Part shown: piece after piece, positions 35,705 to 44,246 of the stretch | How positions within the stretch are numbered: the stretch's first letter is position 1 | Layout: every line of letters starts with the position of its first letter | Assembly: GCA_963798805.1 (NCBI GenBank) | Contig: CAWCVC010000010.1 | Coordinates: 310,001-374,000 of the forward strand | DNA from: CAVZCK01 sp963798805 | GTDB taxonomy: Bacteria > Pseudomonadota > Alphaproteobacteria > Rhizobiales > Rhodomicrobiaceae | Reading direction: 5' to 3' | Length of the DNA: 64,000 nucleotides | Notes under the pieces: generated by a model | Seen by the model: only the letters and a program-made list of their open reading frames with translations | Databases searched by the model: none | What the model was told of the DNA's origin: nothing | Position numbers and translations under genes: made by a program

Positions 35705-37138
35705 ATGCTCCCCACTCTCAAGACGCTCGCCGACCAGATCGCCTCGCTTTTCATCGACGAAGGCTCGAAAGAGCCGAGCTGTCCGATCTGGCTCGTCGAG
35801 CCGGCAAAGGACGAAGAGAGTTTCGCCGCCGCACTGCCGCCGCGCCAGCGCGCCTGGCTGAAGGCCATCGATTTCAAAGCCGCGCCGGGAAACTGGGCGC
35901 TGGCGCCGGGCGATGACGGCATCGCCGGCGTCGCGCTGGGCGTCGAAGCCCAGCCGGGAAACAGCGGACCGCCCATACTCGCCGGCGGTCTGCCGCCCGT
36001 CCTGCCCAAGGGCGCCTATCATCTCGACTGGACGCCGCCCAACCCCAATCTGGCCGCCGTCGGCTGGGCGCTCGGCCATTACGCCTTCAAGCGCTATCAG
36101 GCGAACGGCAATGGCGGCGAAAAGCGGCTGAGGCTGCCGGAAGGCGCCGACCGGAGCGAAGTGACCAATATCGCCTCCGCGGTCTGGCTCGGCCGCGACC
36201 TGATCAATACGCCTGCCAACGATCTCGGTCCGGCCGAGCTGGAGGAGGCCGCGCGCGATGTCGCGGCTCATTTCGGCGCCGAGTGCCGCGTCGTTGCCGG
36301 CGACGAGCTGCTTACCGAGAATTTCCCGCTGATCCACGCCGTCGGGCGGGCCAGCGTGCGTGCCCCGCGGCTGATCGATATCCGCTGGGACGGCGCCGAG
36401 GGCGAGGTGCCGCACATCGTGCTGATCGGCAAGGGCATCTGCTTCGATACGGGCGGCCTCAACATCAAGCCGAGCTCGGGCATGGCGCTGATGAAGAAGG
36501 ACATGGGCGGAGCGGCCACGGCCCTGTCGCTCGCCGCGATGATCATGGGCGCCGGTCTTGCGGTGAAGCTGCGGCTGCTCATCCCCGCCGCCGAGAACTC
36601 CATCTCCGGCAATGCCTACCGTCCGGGCGACGTGCTGAAGAGCCGGGCCGGCATCAATGTCGAGGTCGGCGATACCGACGCCGAAGGCCGTCTCGTGCTC
36701 GCCGATGCGCTGGCGCTCGCGGATGAGGACAAGCCCGACTACATCTTCAGCTTCGCTACGCTGACCGGCTCGGCGCGCGTCGCGCTCGGGCCGGATCTGC
36801 CGCCGGTCTATTCCACCGATGCGGCCATCGCCAACGTGCTTGCCGAAGTCGGCCGCAAGGTCGGCGATCCGATGTGGCCGATGCCGTTCTGGCAGCCCTA
36901 TGACGCGCTGCTCGACAGCCGCGTCGCCGACGTCAACAGCATCTTTCCCGAGCCGTTCGGCGGCTCGATCATGGCCGCGCTGTTTCTGAAGCGCTTCGTC
37001 AACGCGGCCAAGACCTACACCCATTTCGACATCTATGGCTGGACTCCGCGCCCGCAGCCGGGCAAGCCGATCGGCGGCGAGCCGCAATGCGCGCGGGCGG
37101 TGTTCGACCATCTCAGCAGGACGTTTCCGAAAGCATGA
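35705..37138 (+). CDS. M17 leucyl aminopeptidase
   Basis: Cytosolic dinuclear-metal aminopeptidase removing N-terminal residues; 477 residues, usual for the family. The N-terminal domain is divergent. The catalytic domain shows NTPANDLGPAELEEAARDVA, the metal- and Lys-binding block GKGICFDTGGLNIKPSSGMA followed by LMKKDMGGAATAL, and DTDAEGRLVLADALALA with the second metal ligands and catalytic Arg. It ends THFDIYGWTPRPQPGKPIGG. Stop and next start overlap (ATGA), coupling it to an NlpC/P60 hydrolase, a pairing often seen in Rhizobiales. Confidence 0.93.
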   Translation: MLPTLKTLADQIASLFIDEGSKEPSCPIWLVEPAKDEESFAAALPPRQRAWLKAIDFKAAPGNWALAPGDDGIAGVALGVEAQPGNSGPPILAGGLPPVLPKGAYHLDWTPPNPNLAAVGWALGHYAFKRYQANGNGGEKRLRLPEGADRSEVTNIASAVWLGRDLINTPANDLGPAELEEAARDVAAHFGAECRVVAGDELLTENFPLIHAVGRASVRAPRLIDIRWDGAEGEVPHIVLIGKGICFDTGGLNIKPSSGMALMKKDMGGAATALSLAAMIMGAGLAVKLRLLIPAAENSISGNAYRPGDVLKSRAGINVEVGDTDAEGRLVLADALALADEDKPDYIFSFATLTGSARVALGPDLPPVYSTDAAIANVLAEVGRKVGDPMWPMPFWQPYDALLDSRVADVNSIFPEPFGGSIMAALFLKRFVNAAKTYTHFDIYGWTPRPQPGKPIGGEPQCARAVFDHLSRTFPKA

Positions 37139-38004
37139 ACACGGCCAAGCTCGACCCACGGCGGAATGTCTACCGCGAGGACATGGCGGCGGTCTCGCTC
37201 CGGGACCGGGTTCCGGCGGCGCGCTATGTGCAGGGCGAGCTGCGTCAGGTCGTCGCCGCCGCCGCTCCGGTGCGCATCGTGCCGCGCTTCGATGCGCCTC
37301 TGCTCACGGAAGGGCTCTGCGGCGAGCTGGCCTCGGTCTTTGACCTCACGGAGGGCTGGGGCTGGGTGCAGCTCGAGCAGGACGGCTATGTCGGCTACAT
37401 GCCGATGGACAATCTGTCCGCCACCATCGAGGAGCCGACGCATTGGGTGACCGCGCGCGGCACCTTCGTCTATCCCGCGCCGGATCTGAAGCGCCCGCCG
37501 GTCATGCGCCTCGGCTTCAACGGCAGGGTCACCGTCGTCGGACGCGAGGGCCGCTTCGTCGAGCTGTCGCGCGGCGGCTTCGTCTTCGGCGGACATCTCA
37601 GTCCCGTCGAGGAGAAGGGCAAGGATTTCGTCCGTCTCGCCGAGCGGCTGATCGGCACGCCCTATCTCTGGGGCGGACGGTCCGGCCTCGGCATCGACTG
37701 CTCGGGGCTGGTGCAGGTGGCCATGCAGGCGGCGGGGCTCGTCTGTCCGCGCGACAGCGACATGCAGGAAAATGAGGTCGGCGAGGCCCTGCCCGACAAA
37801 GATCTGGACAAGCTGAAGCGCGGTGATCTGGTCTTCTGGCGTGGCCATGTCGGCATCGTGCAATCGGCCGAATGGATGATCCACGCCAGCGGCCATCAGA
37901 TGGAGGTGGTGGTTGAGCCGATCCGCCGGGCCGTGGAGCGCATCGCCACGACGCATGGCGATGTGACGATGATCAGGCGCATTCCGGGGCTGAAGCTGGG
38001 ATAA
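37135..38004 (+). CDS. NlpC/P60-family cell-wall hydrolase with SH3 domains
   Basis: Putative D,L-endopeptidase acting on peptidoglycan peptides, 289 residues. ATG at 37135 overlaps the aminopeptidase stop. Two SH3b-like modules lie at about 40-160 (DLTEGWGWVQLEQDGYVGYM, RFVELSRGGFVFGGHLSP). The NlpC/P60 domain follows with YLWGGRSGLGIDCSGLVQVA (catalytic Cys about 199), GDLVFWRGHVGIVQSAEWMI (His) and IHASGHQMEVVVEPI. No signal peptide is evident, so peptide recycling in the cytoplasm together with the aminopeptidase is likely. Confidence 0.9.
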   Translation: MNTAKLDPRRNVYREDMAAVSLRDRVPAARYVQGELRQVVAAAAPVRIVPRFDAPLLTEGLCGELASVFDLTEGWGWVQLEQDGYVGYMPMDNLSATIEEPTHWVTARGTFVYPAPDLKRPPVMRLGFNGRVTVVGREGRFVELSRGGFVFGGHLSPVEEKGKDFVRLAERLIGTPYLWGGRSGLGIDCSGLVQVAMQAAGLVCPRDSDMQENEVGEALPDKDLDKLKRGDLVFWRGHVGIVQSAEWMIHASGHQMEVVVEPIRRAVERIATTHGDVTMIRRIPGLKLG

Positions 38005-38054
38005 GCGCGCCGAAACTCAATTCGCACATCTTTCTTAACTGCCCGTGTGGTGCC

Positions 38055-38537
38055 TCAGGTTTTTTCACGGTCGTAGTAGTCGACCGTGTTTTCGGCCCGG
38101 AGCATTTTTCGCAGACGTCGCTTGCCCCGCTCACCGGCCACAATGAGTATTTTCTGAGAATCCGGGTACTCGCATGTCTCGACATCAACGACTGTCGAGA
38201 GCGCCAGGTAGCGCATCGTCGTTGCGCCGGTGTTGATGATCTGGTGCGCCACTTCCGGACCACCCGGCGGGCAGGCAATCACGTCATGCTTGCGGATCGG
38301 ATAGCGCTTGTCGCCAAACCGCAACTCGCCTTCGCCTTCCAGGATCAGGAACATTTCCTCTTCGCCATGATGGCAGTGAAAGGGGCACTGAACCTTGCCG
38401 GGCGGCAGCACCGTCAGGTTATAGCCCAGCTTCCTGGCTCCGATGTGATCGCTGATCTGGCCTCGGCTCGATGTGTAAATGCCATTCTCTTCGATGTCAT
38501 CAAACCGGACTTCATCGAGGTTCATCATAGGTTTCAC
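38055..38537 (-). CDS. Cupin-domain protein
   Basis: Small single-domain cupin of about 160 residues. Cupin motif 1 is in CPFHCHHGEEEMFLILEGEG (two or three metal-binding His plus Glu) and motif 2 in PGGPEVAHQIINTGATTMRY (final His). Reaction unknown; similar proteins are annotated as cupins only. GTG at 38537 has GGAG at a good distance and is preferred; an ATG at 38528 is possible. An upstream in-frame start at 38621 gives non-family sequence. Convergent with the NlpC/P60 gene, about 50 bp apart. Confidence 0.82.
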   Translation of the reverse strand: MKPMMNLDEVRFDDIEENGIYTSSRGQISDHIGARKLGYNLTVLPPGKVQCPFHCHHGEEEMFLILEGEGELRFGDKRYPIRKHDVIACPPGGPEVAHQIINTGATTMRYLALSTVVDVETCEYPDSQKILIVAGERGKRRLRKMLRAENTVDYYDREKT

Positions 38538-38637
38538 GACCTGGTCTCCAATGATTATGGGCGGGAAGATGGCCGATGTACAAAACGGCCGAATCTGACA
38601 CTTATCGAGAACGACCAACAATACGATGAGCTGACAG

Positions 38638-38934
38638 ATGGGCAGAAGCTTTGATCGGGGTGGGCGGAGTCGTAAAGAGCGTGAGCACGGTAAGCGGCGG
38701 GCTTACCAGCAGGCCGAGCGCGACAGGGAAGCGCGACAGGCGGTGATGCAGGCAAAGCGCATGCAGGCGTTGGCTGAGTCGTCCAGGAAGCGTCAGCCGG
38801 TAATCTCTGCGCCCATTGCGCCGGTGGAAACTGCGCGCCCCCCGGCTCCCGACATTCCGATCAGGGTTGTCGCGCAGAAAAAGCCCGGATTTGTGACCCA
38901 GCTGTTAAGGCGCCTTTTCAAGAAGTCAGCTTGA
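38638..38934 (+). CDS. Small basic protein of unknown function
   Basis: 98 residues, very rich in Arg, Lys, Gln and Ala in the first half (RKEREHGKRRAYQQAERDRE), a Pro-rich middle and a short amphipathic C-terminus (PGFVTQLLRRLFKKSA). No known family recognised and no signal peptide. It is divergent from the cupin gene, and codon use fits the neighbourhood, but a spurious frame cannot be excluded. Confidence 0.45.
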   Translation: MGRSFDRGGRSRKEREHGKRRAYQQAERDREARQAVMQAKRMQALAESSRKRQPVISAPIAPVETARPPAPDIPIRVVAQKKPGFVTQLLRRLFKKSA

Positions 38935-39195
38935 GCGTCGTGCACAGCTGATCCCGAGGCGCCGGGCTATCAGTCACTCTTCGGCCAGCGCGCTCAGAGG
39001 CGGCTCCCGAGTGCCGATGTCTGCTATGCGGTGATTCCGGACGCTGGGACGCCGTAAGCGGAGAGGCGCGACCGGGCCAACTCCAGCCTACCCCCTCTTT
39101 CCTCAATCTTCAAAACGATCTGGGGCGGAATCCGGCCCGCTATCGGCAGTCGCAAGCCAAGGCAAGCCATCACAGAAACGCCCAAGTTGCCCAAC

Positions 39196-40197
39196 ATGCT
39201 AGCACCGTACGGGTCTAGCGGGCTGAACTGTGAACGGGATCAGCAAGTGGTAACGTTACGACCTTTCTACTCCGCCGCTATCGGCATCTTCCTGCTGTAC
39301 ATGGTCTTCGCGCTTGACAGCGACGGAGTTGACTGCGGCGGCCGCGCCATGTCCCAAGATCAGCAATGTATCACCACCTTCTTCGGCGGCGGGTTGCCCT
39401 CCAGAACCTACACGCGCAACTATGAGGAGATGCGCAAGTCCAAAGTCGCGAGGATCGTCGTTGGGATACTCGGCAGCATCTTCCTGCTCGCCGGCGCGGG
39501 AGAGATCATCGCGCGCTTCCGCCAAAATAGGGAAAAAAATGAGAGCCGCAGAGGCGCCGATTATCGATATAAGCTGGAAATAGAATTTCTCGAAGCCATT
39601 CACGGGACAGTCAAGCGTGTGAATTCTCCAGATGGCTCTCCGGTGAGCATTGTCGTCCCCTCTGGCACCGAGAATGGTCGCACTCTTTTTCTTGCGGGAA
39701 AGGGAGCTCCAGCCACAGGCTATGGCAAGCCGGGCGATGCATTCGTAGAAATACATGTGAAGCCGCATCCGTCCTTCTCGCGCAGGGGCCTCGATATTTG
39801 CGTGGATCTGCCGGTCAGTGCGAAGGATGCTGCGGAAGGGGCAACCGTCGAGGTGCCAACTCTGGATGGTTACGCAAAGGTGAGCGTCCCGAAAGGAGCG
39901 GTGAACGGACAAATTTTACGCCTGCGGGGCATCGGCATACTATGCTCTCGGAGTGGGGCGCTCGGCCATCAGCTTGTAAGGCTTGTGGTCAAAGATGATG
40001 CACCACAGCCACGGGCAACAGGCGCGCAGAGAAACGACGCTCTTGAGACAGAATTTAAGAATGTCTTTTTTAACAGAACGAGTGCTGACCGCGAGCGTAT
40101 GATCTCACACTGGATGAAGGCGAAATCGGTGGATCGCGCTGAAGCCATGAGGTTGGCGATCGAAGACTGGCGGAAAGACAATCGCCTAACTGGTTAG
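39196..40197 (+). CDS. Membrane-anchored DnaJ C-terminal (CTD) protein lacking a J domain
   Basis: About 333 residues. Two membrane helices (PFYSAAIGIFLLYMVFALDS and VARIVVGILGSIFLLAGAGE, residues about 22-42 and 87-110) flank a short Cys-containing loop. A CbpA/DnaJ-type peptide-binding C-terminal domain follows: LEIEFLEAIHGTVKRVNSPD, IVVPSGTENGRTLFLAGKGA, GDAFVEIHVKPHPSFSRRGL, TVEVPTLDGYAKVSVPKGAV, GQILRLRGIGI. No HPD motif or J domain is present, so it cannot stimulate DnaK in the usual way; it may hold client proteins at the membrane. ATG at 39196 or TTG at 39187 are possible starts; neither has a clear ribosome binding site. Confidence 0.75.
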   Translation: MLAPYGSSGLNCERDQQVVTLRPFYSAAIGIFLLYMVFALDSDGVDCGGRAMSQDQQCITTFFGGGLPSRTYTRNYEEMRKSKVARIVVGILGSIFLLAGAGEIIARFRQNREKNESRRGADYRYKLEIEFLEAIHGTVKRVNSPDGSPVSIVVPSGTENGRTLFLAGKGAPATGYGKPGDAFVEIHVKPHPSFSRRGLDICVDLPVSAKDAAEGATVEVPTLDGYAKVSVPKGAVNGQILRLRGIGILCSRSGALGHQLVRLVVKDDAPQPRATGAQRNDALETEFKNVFFNRTSADRERMISHWMKAKSVDRAEAMRLAIEDWRKDNRLTG

Positions 40198-40446
40198 CCA
40201 ATGCAAAGAAGAGAAGGCCGGGAATCGTCGGCAGAATGGAGAGTTACCCGCCTCGACCATTCGTTTACCACGAATGAAGGCGTGCCCGGTCAGCGGCCAC
40301 GAGGCGTCGTAGGCGGCACGGGAGTCAGACGCCGCATCGATGCGTAAGCTGACCAGCTGCGCTCGCATGCGCTAGCCATTGGCCTAAGCTGCGGCGCTGG
40401 GGGGTGCGTCCACGCATCGTGCTTCCGCACGACGTCCTCTCCCCAC

Positions 40447-41199
40447 TCAAAACTGATACCGCCGCAAGCCGCCATCGACCGGGATCACCGTCCCGGTAAT
40501 ATAGGCCGCAACCGGGGAGCTGAGGAACACCACCAAATTGGCCAGCTCTTCGGGCTCGCCATAGCGCCCGACGGGGATTTCGTGCTCGGACTGCCATTGC
40601 CGGTATTCGGGCGAGTAGTTCCGCCGGATCTGCTCGCTCATGATGCGGCCGGGCGCGATGCAGTTGACGGTGACGCCATGCTTACCGACCTCGCGCGACA
40701 GGCCTTTGGCCCAGGAATGGATGGCCGCCTTGGCGCAGAAGGCGCCGTTTATGCCCTCCGGCTCGGACTTGCCAGTGATGTTGACAATGCGGCCCCAGCC
40801 CGCGCTCATCATCTGCCCGAGCAGCCGGTGCGCGAGCTGGCGCGGTCGGTTGAAATTCAGCGTGATCGCCTCCTCCCACAGATCCTGCCCGGTCTCGAGC
40901 GAGAAAGGCCGGCTGCCGCCGGCATTGTTGACCAGAATCTGCACCGAGCCCAGGCCCTCCACTGCGGCGCTGGCGACCTTCTCCGGCGCGTTCTCGGCGA
41001 GCGCGTCCTGCTCGATGATGACGGGCGGATGTCCCCCGGCACCCGCGATTTCCTGCGCGACTTCCTCGAGCAGCATGCGCCTGCGCGCCGCGATGGCGAG
41101 CCTGACGCCCTCGGCAGCAAGCTGCCTCGCAATGCTTCGGCCGATGCCCGTGCTGGCGCCGGTGACCAGCGCGGTCCTGCCGCTGAGCTGCAGATCCAT
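40447..41199 (-). CDS. SDR-family protein with degenerate active site
   Basis: Classical short-chain dehydrogenase/reductase fold, 250 residues. The cofactor loop is intact (LVTGASTGIGRSIARQLAAE) as are ILVNNAGGSRPFS and the C-terminal VAAYITGTVIPVDGGLRRYQ. The catalytic segment reads AFCAK where YxxxK is expected, so the Tyr is replaced by Ala with Lys kept, and the Ser position is not obvious (NITGKS). Related SDRs also lack Tyr, so it may bind NAD(P) without normal turnover or use another residue. Strong AAGGAG ribosome binding site. It is followed on the same strand, in the opposite order, by a dienelactone hydrolase gene upstream of it. Confidence 0.87.
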   Translation of the reverse strand: MDLQLSGRTALVTGASTGIGRSIARQLAAEGVRLAIAARRRMLLEEVAQEIAGAGGHPPVIIEQDALAENAPEKVASAAVEGLGSVQILVNNAGGSRPFSLETGQDLWEEAITLNFNRPRQLAHRLLGQMMSAGWGRIVNITGKSEPEGINGAFCAKAAIHSWAKGLSREVGKHGVTVNCIAPGRIMSEQIRRNYSPEYRQWQSEHEIPVGRYGEPEELANLVVFLSSPVAAYITGTVIPVDGGLRRYQF

Positions 41200-41259
41200 C
41201 GTCCCTCACCTCTCCTTGGAGCTTATCCGGCGCCGGAAATCCGCAGCGTCAGGCCAGTT

Positions 41260-42130
41260 TCTCTTTGAACAGCGCGATCGTGCGGTCCCATGCGAGCTTG
41301 GCGGCGGCCTCGTTATAGCGGGGCGTGGAGTTGTTGTGGAAGCCGTGCTTCGTGCCGGGATAGGTGTACATCTCATATGCGATGCCGGCGGCCTTCAACG
41401 CCGCTTCATAGGGCGGCCGGGTCGCGTTCACGCGCGGGTCGTCCTCGGCGTAATGCGCGACAATCTTCGCTTTGATCTTCGGAACACCGTCGAGGGCTGG
41501 GGCGACGCCGTAAAAGGGCGACGCCGCCTGCAGATCGCCGCCCAGTTCCTCGGCGAGCGCATTGGTCACGCCGCCGCCGAAGCAAAAGCCCGTCACGCCG
41601 AGCTTGCCTGTCGATTTCGCGTGGCCCTCGACGAAGCGGGCGCCGTTCAGCATGTCGATCGCGATTTTCTTCGGGTCGAGCTTGGCCTGCATGACCTTGC
41701 CGTCGTCGTCATTGCCGGGATAGCCGCCGAGCGGCGTCAGCGCGTCCGGCGCCAGGGCGAGGAAGCCTTCGACGGCGACGCGCCGCGCCACGTCCTCGAT
41801 GTAAGGGTTGAGACCGCGATTCTCGTGCACGATCAGCACGGCCGGAAACGGCCCGTCGCCGGCAGGCTGCACAAGGTAGCCGCGGATCTCGCCGGCGTTG
41901 CCGCCCGGCGAGGCATAGGTGACGTAGTTCGCCTTGATCCGCTCGTCGGTGAAGGAGACCGTCTGCGCTTTGGCGTATTCGGGCAGCAGCGCTTCGGCCA
42001 TGGCAAGACCGGAGCCGCCGGCAACGGACATCGCCGCCGCACGAGTCAGGAACTCGCGGCGCGGCATCCCTGTATGGCAATATTCGTCATACAGCGCATA
42101 GATCTTGGGATCGATTTTCTGATCACTCAT
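41260..42130 (-). CDS. Dienelactone hydrolase family protein with Tat-type leader
   Basis: Alpha/beta hydrolase of the dienelactone hydrolase family, about 293 residues (frame ends at 41249). The N-terminus carries a twin-arginine signal, PRREFLTRAAAMSVAGGSG, so the enzyme is exported folded. The nucleophile elbow is GVTGFCFGGGV with Cys, the typical Cys-Asp-His triad being completed by AHYAEDDPRVNA and YPGTKHGFHN. Substrate unknown; the family cleaves cyclic dienelactones and related esters. Start at the ATG at 42130; a TTG at 42136 is the only alternative. It lies upstream of the SDR gene on the same strand and may be co-transcribed. Confidence 0.9.
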
Positions 42131-42151
42131 CGGCAACGCTCCGGCAGGGCT

Positions 42152-42253
42152 AGAGCGGCGGATTCTCTGATTGGAATCGGAGGCGCCGCCCTATCTATTT
42201 GTTTTGGCATCGGATTTGTCCGAAAACCGCTTCGCACTCTTCGGTCCAATGCT
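42152..42253. repeat. Palindromic intergenic repeat (divergent REP-like copy)
   Basis: Ends with GAAAACCGCTTCGCACT and AATGCTCT, matching the 10031-10139 repeat layout (hairpin GATTGGAATC, then a TTTG run and an inverted CCG-CAC core). It lies upstream of the dienelactone hydrolase start. Diverged, so the match is by layout rather than exact sequence. Confidence 0.45.
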
Positions 42254-42381
42254 CTATTCATCGTTCCTGGTCAACGGATAGCATGGAACATCGATCCGCC
42301 TCCATGCGAAATGGATTTGGCGGCGCCGTTGAAGAAGGAGCTTTTTCGGCCGGCGGAGGGAATTGGACCGGCGCAGCCGCG

Positions 42382-44172
42382 TTACTCGCCGAACATGCGC
42401 ATGCCCATCATGGCGAACTCGGTGAGCACCCCGCCGATCAGCATGGCCGCAATCCATTGCAGGCCGCGTGCGATGCTGCGCCAGTAATTCGTCCGCACCC
42501 GGACGGTGATGATCTGATCCGGCAGAGCGGAGTCGCCGACGAGGCCGCTCTGCCCGATGCTGCGCGCGGCGACGATAAGCTGGAGCCGGCGCTGGCCGGG
42601 CTCATGCGGTGTGACGACCCAGCGCCAGCGGCCATACATCTCCGCCTCCGCTGCCTCCGGCCGTTCGAAGATCCACTGCGTCTCCGGGCTCAAGGGCTCT
42701 ATAGTGAAGCCGCCATCGGGCGCGCGCAGGGCGACGCTCATGGTCTGGGTGATCTTGATATCATGGCGCACCGGATCGGCGCGGCCTTCCATGCCCCGGC
42801 TGATCGCCTGCGTCTCCTCGCGCGAGATGCGCACCTCGATGCGCTCTGGCCTCTCCGCGCGCATGCGGCGGGGAATGTTCTCGATCAGCCGGCCGAGAAG
42901 CGCGTCGTAAGGGCGAGGCCGGCGCGGACGCGCGGCCTTCTGCCGGTCGCCGGCCTTGCCCTGGGCAGCCGCCGGGCGCTGCTGACCGCGGCGCTTCACC
43001 TGAGTGGGCGGCGGCGGGGCGGAAGCAGGTGGCGGCGCCGGGAAGCGGGCCGGGCTGGCGCCGATGCGCATCTCGTCGAGCCGGCTCTGCGGCGGCAATT
43101 GCGGCTCAGGACGCACGGGCGCCGCCGGGCGCGCGGGCTCGGCGTATTTTGCGCTCTCCACCGGCTCGCGCCGGCGGGCCAGGACCGATGGCGGGGGCGC
43201 GTCCTTCGACAGCCAAGGGTCGGCCGCGCCCTCGTCGTCGTCATCGGCGGAATAGATCGGCGGCAGCCGCCTGGGTGGCGCGGGCGGAACCGGGGGCGAG
43301 CGTCCCGGAGCGGCGGGTGGCTGCGTGTCGTGCCCAAGGATCGGCGTGGTGGGCTTCTGCCGGAAAATCCTGGGCTCGGTCGCCGGCTCGTCCTCCTCGA
43401 CCATTTCGAGGTCCAGCTCCACGTCGGCATCGGCATCATCATCATCATCATCGAGGCCCTCGTCCGGCTCGGCAGCCGCGGCGCTTTCGGCCGGCTGAGG
43501 CTCAGGCTGCGCTGGCGCCATGGATGCCGGGGCTGATGCGGGCGCGGGCTCCACCTCCGGGGCCGGCCCTACTTCGGACCGTGGCCACGCCGCGCCGGCG
43601 CGAGAGCTGGGCGAGGTGCCGCGATTGGCGTAGAGCCAAGTCATCGCGCTCGGATAGGAGAAGCCGTTGCGCTTCAGGATCTCGCCCGCCGGGTTGTCCG
43701 ACTCGCGCGCAAGCGCCGAGAGCACGAATGCCGCATCGACCTCGTGACAGCCGAGCCGCGAGGCATCGTCCGAGGCGGTCTGCAGCACGCGCTCGACCTT
43801 ATAGCTGGCGCGCAGGTCGAACTGGCCGGGTGTGTAAAGCGTCGCCAGATTGCGGTTCACCGTATCGGTAATGCTGCCGCGGATGCCGGGGATATCGGCG
43901 CGGACGGCTTCGAGAATGGCGATGGCGTCGGGATCGTCGAGCAGCGCGAGCAGCAGATGCTCCAGCGTGACGTAGCGGTGCGAACGCTGCTGAGCAGCCG
44001 AAATCGCACGCCGCATCGATGTCGACAGATAGGCCGATTGCGGCAGATCGGTCAAGAATCCCGAGGTCTCGGCCACGCCTCCCTCCGGCGGATAAACGAA
44101 ATGTGAATGCCCACCGTTGACATAGCCTAATCCTGGCTGCTCCGGAAGGTCTTTAGCGCCACAATTCAGCAT
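42382..44172 (-). CDS. Clp-N domain protein with acidic/Pro-rich linker and C-terminal membrane helix
   Basis: Up to 596 residues. A Clp repeat N-domain lies at about 50-185 (MRRAISAAQQRSHRYVTLEH, LLLALLDDPDAIAILEAVRA, DAAFVLSALARESDNPAGEI), the part that binds substrates or adaptors in ClpA/ClpB; no AAA ATPase follows. Then come about 250 residues of Pro/Ala-rich linker with an Asp run (DDDDDDADADVELDLEM), and a conserved-looking C-terminal domain (HDIKITQTMSVALRAPDGGF, SPETQWIFERPEAAEAEMYG, RWRWVVTPHEPGQRRLQLIV) ending in a membrane helix (WIAAMLIGGVLTEFAMMGM). The role is unknown; it may present bound proteins at the membrane. Start uncertain: the ATG at 44172 lacks a clear ribosome binding site. 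It diverges from argB. Confidence 0.75.
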   Translation of the reverse strand: MLNCGAKDLPEQPGLGYVNGGHSHFVYPPEGGVAETSGFLTDLPQSAYLSTSMRRAISAAQQRSHRYVTLEHLLLALLDDPDAIAILEAVRADIPGIRGSITDTVNRNLATLYTPGQFDLRASYKVERVLQTASDDASRLGCHEVDAAFVLSALARESDNPAGEILKRNGFSYPSAMTWLYANRGTSPSSRAGAAWPRSEVGPAPEVEPAPASAPASMAPAQPEPQPAESAAAAEPDEGLDDDDDDADADVELDLEMVEEDEPATEPRIFRQKPTTPILGHDTQPPAAPGRSPPVPPAPPRRLPPIYSADDDDEGAADPWLSKDAPPPSVLARRREPVESAKYAEPARPAAPVRPEPQLPPQSRLDEMRIGASPARFPAPPPASAPPPPTQVKRRGQQRPAAAQGKAGDRQKAARPRRPRPYDALLGRLIENIPRRMRAERPERIEVRISREETQAISRGMEGRADPVRHDIKITQTMSVALRAPDGGFTIEPLSPETQWIFERPEAAEAEMYGRWRWVVTPHEPGQRRLQLIVAARSIGQSGLVGDSALPDQIITVRVRTNYWRSIARGLQWIAAMLIGGVLTEFAMMGMRMFGE

Positions 44173-44246
44173 ATGTGTAAACCGTTTGTGCGGGTTGCCA
44201 AAGCCGCTATAACGGGGCCTTGATGGCAAGTTTTTGAGCAGGATCG

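Noticed and set aside
35666..37159. 497-codon minus-strand frame across the aminopeptidase
   Set aside because: Antisense to an unmistakable M17 peptidase; no motif of its own.
43430..43455. ATC/CAT triplet run as a phase-variable repeat
   Set aside because: It encodes an Asp run in the Clp-N protein; triplet changes would keep the frame, so no on/off switching follows.
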